From: Thermoplasmata archaeon | Lineage (GTDB): Archaea; Thermoplasmatota; Thermoplasmata; Thermoplasmatales; Thermoplasmataceae | Direction of reading: 5' to 3' | DNA length: 64,000 nt | Assembly (NCBI GenBank): GCA_021817255.1 | Contig: JAKAVO010000002.1 | Coordinates: 1 to 64,000, forward strand | Part shown: positions 58,461 through 64,000 of the stretch, one piece after another | Layout: each line of letters starts with the position of its first letter | Numbering within the stretch: the stretch's first letter is position 1 | Notes under the pieces: generated by a model | Seen by the model: only the letters and a program-made list of their open reading frames with translations | Databases searched by the model: none | What the model was told of the DNA's origin: nothing | Translations under genes and position numbers: made by a program

Positions 58461-59990
58461 TTATAATTTCTTGATTTTCTCTTCTTTTCTATACTCCTGG
58501 AAAAATCTTCCCAGTGGGTAATTTCCATAATCAACAAATTTGAACAGAGGCCTGAAATCCGGTTCCTTGTCCACAAATGCATCAACCATTTTCATTGCGA
58601 CTTCTCTCAGGTCCGGGTGAGACTGCGGAGTCGACCTTAACTCACTGAAATATACTAATTCCCTCAGGTTTGTGTTGACAAGAATTTCATAGTTAGTGCA
58701 ATATGGCAATACATACTGGGCCACTTTTTCTCCATTTTCCATGTTTATCCTGTTGTAAAGACCTTCAACTCTCTCCAATAACTTGTTCATTTCAGAGGAA
58801 AGCTGCGGATTGCTGCCGATGAAATTTGGCATAAAATATCCATGCCCGGTGTTAAGGGGATTTCTGATAATTCCCATATACCTATGCCGCTGAAACTCCC
58901 TGAACGCACCATAATTCATCATAATCCTGTATTTAAGGTTGACAAATTCGAATTCCCTTGGCAATTTGTCCCTTCTGCTTTTTCTCATTTTTGAGATTTT
59001 CTCAATCACTTCACTCTTTCCGAGCTCTCCGTAATGTGGATTTGAGAAACTCAAAATGTCTTTAACGGAAGCAGTCTGGCTCCTGGAATAATCCATTAGG
59101 GATACTTCAATTGGTGTTGCCTTTACTCCTTTGGATGCATGGCTCTTATCATTATTGCTAACATGAACCCTGTTTTCTTCCTTGTTTTTCATATATCTGC
59201 TATCCCTGGCTGATTTTACAAGGTTTTCGAATTCATTGAAAAGTTCCTCATAAATAAGATTTGAAACTTCCTTTGCTTCCGGTATCTCACTGGCATCTAA
59301 TTTCTGGATGAGATGAATGAATGCCCTTATGTTCCCTGAAATGCCCATATTCGTCAGGGTGCTTGATGGCAGTATGGATCTGATTTCGTCAAATGTGCGT
59401 GATCTGAGGGCTGTTTCGTAAGCCTTCTTTGCTGTCTCTTCGCCTTTAGTGTCAAAACTGGAAAGTGGATATGCGTTTTCTATGTTTTTCCTTATTGAAG
59501 GTATTGATGATGAGTAAAATTCAAACATGGAGTTCATTAGTGAATCATAATCCTCCCTGAAGTTTTCGGAAATTCCTGTGCTTCCAAAATCCAGATACAG
59601 GTATTTTCCACCGGCCTTTTTGTCATAACTCACATATCTCGACGATTTCTCCAGGAATGACAGCCCGACCCTGCACTCCTCAATAAGTTTTGTAACGACG
59701 TTTGAAATTCCCTGTATGCCAATCTGGACGGACACCAGTTCGGCAACGGATTCATCTCCGTACTCTAAAAATACCCTCTCATAGAATTTCTTTCCCCTGT
59801 CAGGGTTATCCTGGAATTCCTTCCTGTAAAGTTCGCGGATGTCCAGTGTTGAAGTCCTGCTGTATCTGGAAAGCAGTGCTCCCCGATCTATCTGGCTCTG
59901 CATCTTCAGGATGAAAACTTTCCTGTCACTGTTTGAAAAAGGGATATCTGATGCCATTTTTTTATTCCTTCTGTGGAACGAAATAGACAT
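58461..59990 (-). CDS. tandem ThyX-like protein (flavin-dependent thymidylate synthase superfamily)
   Basis: N-half ECRVGLSFLEKSSRYVSYD resembles ThyX RHRxxSFxxxSxRY; C-half FREFQRHRYMGIIRNPLNTGHGYFMP retains RHR. Confidence 0.75.
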   Translation of the reverse strand: MSISFHRRNKKMASDIPFSNSDRKVFILKMQSQIDRGALLSRYSRTSTLDIRELYRKEFQDNPDRGKKFYERVFLEYGDESVAELVSVQIGIQGISNVVTKLIEECRVGLSFLEKSSRYVSYDKKAGGKYLYLDFGSTGISENFREDYDSLMNSMFEFYSSSIPSIRKNIENAYPLSSFDTKGEETAKKAYETALRSRTFDEIRSILPSSTLTNMGISGNIRAFIHLIQKLDASEIPEAKEVSNLIYEELFNEFENLVKSARDSRYMKNKEENRVHVSNNDKSHASKGVKATPIEVSLMDYSRSQTASVKDILSFSNPHYGELGKSEVIEKISKMRKSRRDKLPREFEFVNLKYRIMMNYGAFREFQRHRYMGIIRNPLNTGHGYFMPNFIGSNPQLSSEMNKLLERVEGLYNRINMENGEKVAQYVLPYCTNYEILVNTNLRELVYFSELRSTPQSHPDLREVAMKMVDAFVDKEPDFRPLFKFVDYGNYPLGRFFQEYRKEEKIKKL

Positions 59991-60453
59991 CTGTCGGGCT
60001 AAAAGTGAGATTCCTTTTAAATCTCGCTCTTACCTTCATTCCTATTTTCAGGTCTTCCAGCGATGCACCTATTAGCCTTGCCATGAACAGGGAATCAACT
60101 CCTTCAAACTCTACCATTATAAGATTGAATGGAGTTTCAGGAAGAAACTTTTCACTCCCAAAATAGCAGGTTGTAAATGTGTGGATTCTGCCCTCGTTTG
60201 GCAATTGATGCCATTCTGTCTCTGCACCGCAGATCATGCAGTGGCCCCTTGGTGTTGCATATACATATCCACAACTTTTGCACTTGCTCCCCATCAGTTT
60301 CTTCTTGCCCAGAGCCCTGAAGAACTCGGAATCCTGCGCGTAACTGTGTATATAATCTATTTCGTAACTTGACTTTACGATCAGGGGATCTGTGTTGTAG
60401 ACTTCTGTGCCGTTCTGGGTTTCTGGCATTTTTGCATCATAATCAATCGTCAT
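59962..60453 (-). CDS. DUF35 OB-fold/zinc-ribbon acyl-CoA-associated protein
   Basis: GSKCKSCGYVYATPRGHCMICGAETEWHQLPNEGRIHTFT. Confidence 0.93.
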   Translation of the reverse strand: MTIDYDAKMPETQNGTEVYNTDPLIVKSSYEIDYIHSYAQDSEFFRALGKKKLMGSKCKSCGYVYATPRGHCMICGAETEWHQLPNEGRIHTFTTCYFGSEKFLPETPFNLIMVEFEGVDSLFMARLIGASLEDLKIGMKVRARFKRNLTFSPTDVYFVPQKE

Positions 60454-61712
60454 TTTACCGCCTCCATGATTGAAACAGTAACATAAGTCCCTGTGCCTGC
60501 GTGGCTGTGAATCAAGCCTCTTTTTGCATTTTTTACCTGGAGGGCATCATCCTTGAAATGCTTCTTGATGCTGTGCTGCAATTGCCAGAACATAAATACT
60601 GATTGCATTATGCCTGTTGCACCAACTGGATGCCCCGATGCAAGCAGCCCGCCTGATGGATTCACTGAAACCTTCCCGTTGAGGTCTGCTTTCCCTTCCT
60701 CTACGAAATGGCCTCCCTCCCCATATTTGCAAAGGCCAAGGTCTTCGTATGTTTGTATTTCCGATGATGTGTATGCATCATGCAGTTCCACCGCGTCAAT
60801 TTCTTCCAAAGGATCTGTTATCCCTGCATTTCTGTATGCTTCTATTGCTGCTGATCTGCCTGCCCTGAATGAATGGACTCCTGGATATTTGAGGTTCTTG
60901 TAGTCAGATTCCTTCTCGTTTGGAAGCAGTGGCACCTTAAGGAATGGCCTGTCTGACAGGCGCATTGTGTCTGTGCCCGTTCCGATGCCAGTTATTTTTA
61001 CCGGGTGATCTGACATTTCGAAAGCTTTTTCCTCAGAAGCCAGTATGGCTACTGCTGCTCCATCGGACATGGTACACACATCAAGCCTTGTAAGGGGATA
61101 AGAAACCATTGTGGAATTTCTCACGTCTTCAACTGTTATCTTCATCGGGCTCTGTGAGTATGGGTTATGCAAAGCGTTTCCGTGATTCTTGACAGATACT
61201 TTTGCAAGCTGCTCAACTGTAGTTCCATATTCATGCATGTGCCTGACCGCCATCATTGCATAATAACCTGTATAGAAGCCACCCACGGGATAATCGAAAT
61301 TTGTATCGCTGGCAAGCGCTATAAATTCGTTCCCTTTCCATGTATTCACGTGGGACATTGTTTCGAATCCATAAACTGCACATACATCCATTCTGCCTGA
61401 TGCAACCTCTTCAACGCCTGTCTGGAATGCCAGCCCGCCCGTTGCACCGCCTCCTTCAACTCTCTTGCTTGGCTTTGGTGTCAATGCAAGGTAGTCCTGT
61501 GCCATAATACCTGACATGAGTTGCCGCTGAAAATGGTCGGAAAAATAAGATGCCACTGAGCCATCTATGTCTTTCACTGAAATACCAATATCATTAAGGG
61601 CATAATCAAAAGCTTTTTTTGTCCTCAGCCTGAAGTCCATAGCAGGATTTGACTTTGTGAATTTAGTCACTCCTCCTGAAACCATATATACATCTCTTCC
61701 GCCATTTTTCAT
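60450..61712 (-). CDS. thiolase (acetyl-CoA acetyltransferase family)
   Basis: EELHDAYTSSE-type (DAVELHDAYTSSEI), NPSGGLLASGHPVGATGIMQ, HSHAGTGTYVTVS; ATGA overlap with the DUF35 gene. Confidence 0.94.
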   Translation of the reverse strand: MKNGGRDVYMVSGGVTKFTKSNPAMDFRLRTKKAFDYALNDIGISVKDIDGSVASYFSDHFQRQLMSGIMAQDYLALTPKPSKRVEGGGATGGLAFQTGVEEVASGRMDVCAVYGFETMSHVNTWKGNEFIALASDTNFDYPVGGFYTGYYAMMAVRHMHEYGTTVEQLAKVSVKNHGNALHNPYSQSPMKITVEDVRNSTMVSYPLTRLDVCTMSDGAAVAILASEEKAFEMSDHPVKITGIGTGTDTMRLSDRPFLKVPLLPNEKESDYKNLKYPGVHSFRAGRSAAIEAYRNAGITDPLEEIDAVELHDAYTSSEIQTYEDLGLCKYGEGGHFVEEGKADLNGKVSVNPSGGLLASGHPVGATGIMQSVFMFWQLQHSIKKHFKDDALQVKNAKRGLIHSHAGTGTYVTVSIMEAVK

Positions 61713-61873
61713 TTTTTCACAGCACTTCTATGATTTCTTTCTATTAAAAAGTTAGTTTAATTTAATTAGGAGCCCTGGATTATATTTTTATTATATTTAC
61801 GGGCTTATTGAATTGTGCAATAATCTACATAGAAAAAGATTAAGGTATGGAGCAGATATAGTTTTGAGTAAAA

Positions 61874-63313
61874 ATGCAAAGCTCAAAAAAAAGTAATTCC
61901 GTAAAGTGGATTGCCGCTATTGTAGTTATTGTGGTTATTGTGGCTGGCTTGGGTATTTTGTTTTTAGAAAAGCCTTCCAATAAGCAAACGATCAATATTA
62001 TGGTTGACAGCGGAAGCATGACAGAATCATACCTGAAAGCTGTTGCCACGCAATTTGAGAAGAGCAATCCCAATGTGAATGTGCAGATAAACTCGGTAGG
62101 TTATTCTGACATGACAACAACAGCCCTTTCTTCTCTCCAGGGCAAAACAGCACCGCCAAACATATTCATGTATTATGCTTCCCAGGCACCGGAACTGGCC
62201 CCTTATTTATACAACCTTAACAGCACAACTGGCCAGAAATACCTGAAAGCAAGCAATTACCTTTCTGGAGACCTTGCTTCAGGTTCATATGCGCCTAATT
62301 CAACATCTGGCAACTATAACCTGATAGGCATACCGATCCATACAGTTGTGGGTTACATCCTGGTTTATAATAAGACAGTGTTTAACAATGGAACGCTGGA
62401 AAGGGGCTTCTATTCACAGTACCATTATAACATCACGCCCTCACAGCTGAATAACTGGACAGCATTAAACCAGGTTTCAAGCTATGTAGCTTCACATACC
62501 CAGTTTAATGGCAATTCAAACAAGTATGCCCTGATGTTTCCAGACAGTGCTTCCCATTCTATAATAGATACATTCTACAATCTTTTCTATCCCTATGGAG
62601 TAGGACAGAGCAAAACCGGAATACCTGCTTCCAGTTCACCCAACTACTGGACATATTTCGGTTTCCAGGGAACAAAGGTGAACATATCTTACGACAATAA
62701 CTATGGAGTGCAGGCACTGCATATGTACAAGAACCTGACCGGGTACGAACCATCGGTAAAATCACAGCCTATTGGATATAACCAGCAGGAATTGTTCTTT
62801 GGCACAGGAAATTATGCAATGGGCCTTGCCTGGTCTAGCTTCCTCCCTACATATGAAAATTCCTCATCCAAAGTGAAGAATGACCTTGGAATAAGCCTCT
62901 TGCCAGGAGGATATACAGGATATTCACCAACTTTCCTTGGAGTGAATCCATACAGCCCAAACGTATCCCTTGATCTTAAATTCCTTCAGTTTGCATCTTC
63001 CAACGCAGAGTTTTCAATGGGAATAAAGAACTATTCATATGTCCCATCCACCTATGCAGGTATGGCATCTGCTGCAAAACTGCCCAGCTTTTCATGGTTG
63101 TCTGAAGTAAACAACTATTCTGCAACAATAAAAGTGAACAGGCAATACTCACAGGTATTCCTGAAAGCATCACCACTCTTTTCAACACTTATACCAGATT
63201 TTAACGACCAGGTCCTTAATTATCTGGAAGGAACGACAACCGCAAGGGATGCTTTAAACACCGCAGCATCAGAATGGGTAAGTGAATTAAACCATCAGGG
63301 AATTACTCTGTAA
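61874..63313 (+). CDS. ABC transporter extracellular solute-binding protein (family 1, sugar-type)
   Basis: N-terminal TM anchor, INIMVDSGSMTESYLKAVATQFEKSNPNVNVQI; followed by a permease gene. Confidence 0.88.
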   Translation: MQSSKKSNSVKWIAAIVVIVVIVAGLGILFLEKPSNKQTINIMVDSGSMTESYLKAVATQFEKSNPNVNVQINSVGYSDMTTTALSSLQGKTAPPNIFMYYASQAPELAPYLYNLNSTTGQKYLKASNYLSGDLASGSYAPNSTSGNYNLIGIPIHTVVGYILVYNKTVFNNGTLERGFYSQYHYNITPSQLNNWTALNQVSSYVASHTQFNGNSNKYALMFPDSASHSIIDTFYNLFYPYGVGQSKTGIPASSSPNYWTYFGFQGTKVNISYDNNYGVQALHMYKNLTGYEPSVKSQPIGYNQQELFFGTGNYAMGLAWSSFLPTYENSSSKVKNDLGISLLPGGYTGYSPTFLGVNPYSPNVSLDLKFLQFASSNAEFSMGIKNYSYVPSTYAGMASAAKLPSFSWLSEVNNYSATIKVNRQYSQVFLKASPLFSTLIPDFNDQVLNYLEGTTTARDALNTAASEWVSELNHQGITL

Positions 63314-63314
63314 C

Positions 63315-64000
63315 ATGACAAAGGGTTCCATCAGGAAGCAGGCAATAATAGTCACTTTGCCAGCTTTAACTTATTTTTTCATTTTTGTTTTGTATCCTAT
63401 TTTTGATAATTTTGCAATTTCCTTTCAAACTTTTAATTTTGCCCAGGCAGCTACCTTTGTTGGTTTAAAGAACTATGTTATCCTGACCCAGACTCCACAT
63501 CTGGATGCACTGGTTGAGAACACCATTATTTACACTCTTGCTGTGCCTGTTTTGGATGTTGCTTTGGCTATTCCCCTGGCAACGCTTGTAAAAAGGATGA
63601 ATAAGCCATACCTGATCCCGCTCATACTCCTTCCATCCTTTATTCCACAGGTCACCTCGGCAAACATCTGGCTGCTCATGATGAACCCGTCTTACGGGAT
63701 TCCGTACTTCCTTGGGCACCAGAATATTTTCATGAGTGCCTGGAGCGTGGTGCTGGTTGATGTCTGGTCCAGCCTGCCACTTGCAACTTTAATCATTTAT
63801 TCAGGGCTTAAATCGGTGCCGCCTGCGATTGAAGAGGCAACATCCATGGATGGCATAAGAGGGGCGAGAAAGCTCATAAATATTGAGCTGCCCTATATCA
63901 AATCCAACATTTTGTCCGCCTTTGTCCTGATGCTGATGTATGGATCATTCACGTTTGATCCCATATATGTCCTGAATACTTATTCAAGCCCATTCGGAAT
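63315..64000 (+). CDS. ABC transporter permease (MalF/UgpA-type), truncated by window end
   Basis: Open frame MTKGSIRKQAIIVTLPALTYFFIFVLYPIF...; EAA loop EEATSMDGIRGARKLINIELPYIKSNI; not listed in the ORF track because no stop lies in the window. Confidence 0.9.
   Translation, partial: MTKGSIRKQAIIVTLPALTYFFIFVLYPIFDNFAISFQTFNFAQAATFVGLKNYVILTQTPHLDALVENTIIYTLAVPVLDVALAIPLATLVKRMNKPYLIPLILLPSFIPQVTSANIWLLMMNPSYGIPYFLGHQNIFMSAWSVVLVDVWSSLPLATLIIYSGLKSVPPAIEEATSMDGIRGARKLINIELPYIKSNILSAFVLMLMYGSFTFDPIYVLNTYSSPFG

Noticed and set aside
1-64000. CRISPR arrays, rRNA, inteins, restriction-modification or toxin-antitoxin defence islands
   Set aside because: No regularly spaced repeats, rRNA motifs, intein-splicing blocks (checked in aIF5B and LeuRS) or defence genes seen on reading; the RHH protein has no adjacent toxin-like ORF.

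Overview
The window is a compact archaeal chromosome segment. Gene content points to a Thermoplasmatales-like acidophile: heme-copper oxidase with a blue-copper protein, tetraether lipid synthase, pyruvoyl-dependent ArgDC and AdoMetDC, thermosome, and archaeal ribosomal proteins. The taxon is inferred, not tested. Almost all of it is housekeeping or metabolic coding sequence in short, tightly packed operons. I recognise about 55 protein genes and one tRNA (Arg-UCG, minus strand). I see no CRISPR array, rRNA or intact mobile element. The points most worth follow-up are: (1) a 2094-aa AglB/STT3-type oligosaccharyltransferase with a very large repeat-rich extracellular extension, overlapping by ATGA with a secreted single-TM partner; (2) an M50/site-2-protease-like membrane protein that has lost its catalytic residues, translationally coupled to a 1212-aa TPR protein; (3) a duplicated ThyX-like protein whose signature motif appears split between the two halves; (4) a predicted RNase H/RuvC-fold protein next to rps15 and a DHH/RecJ exonuclease; (5) a recurring palindrome ATTGCGCAAT (or one-mismatch ATTGTGCAAT) in three intergenic regions, plus other candidate operators; (6) two coupled microORFs missed by the ORF track; (7) a possible solo IS200/IS605 right-end/omegaRNA-like remnant at the left edge. 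No database searches were run, so family assignments rest on motif recognition.
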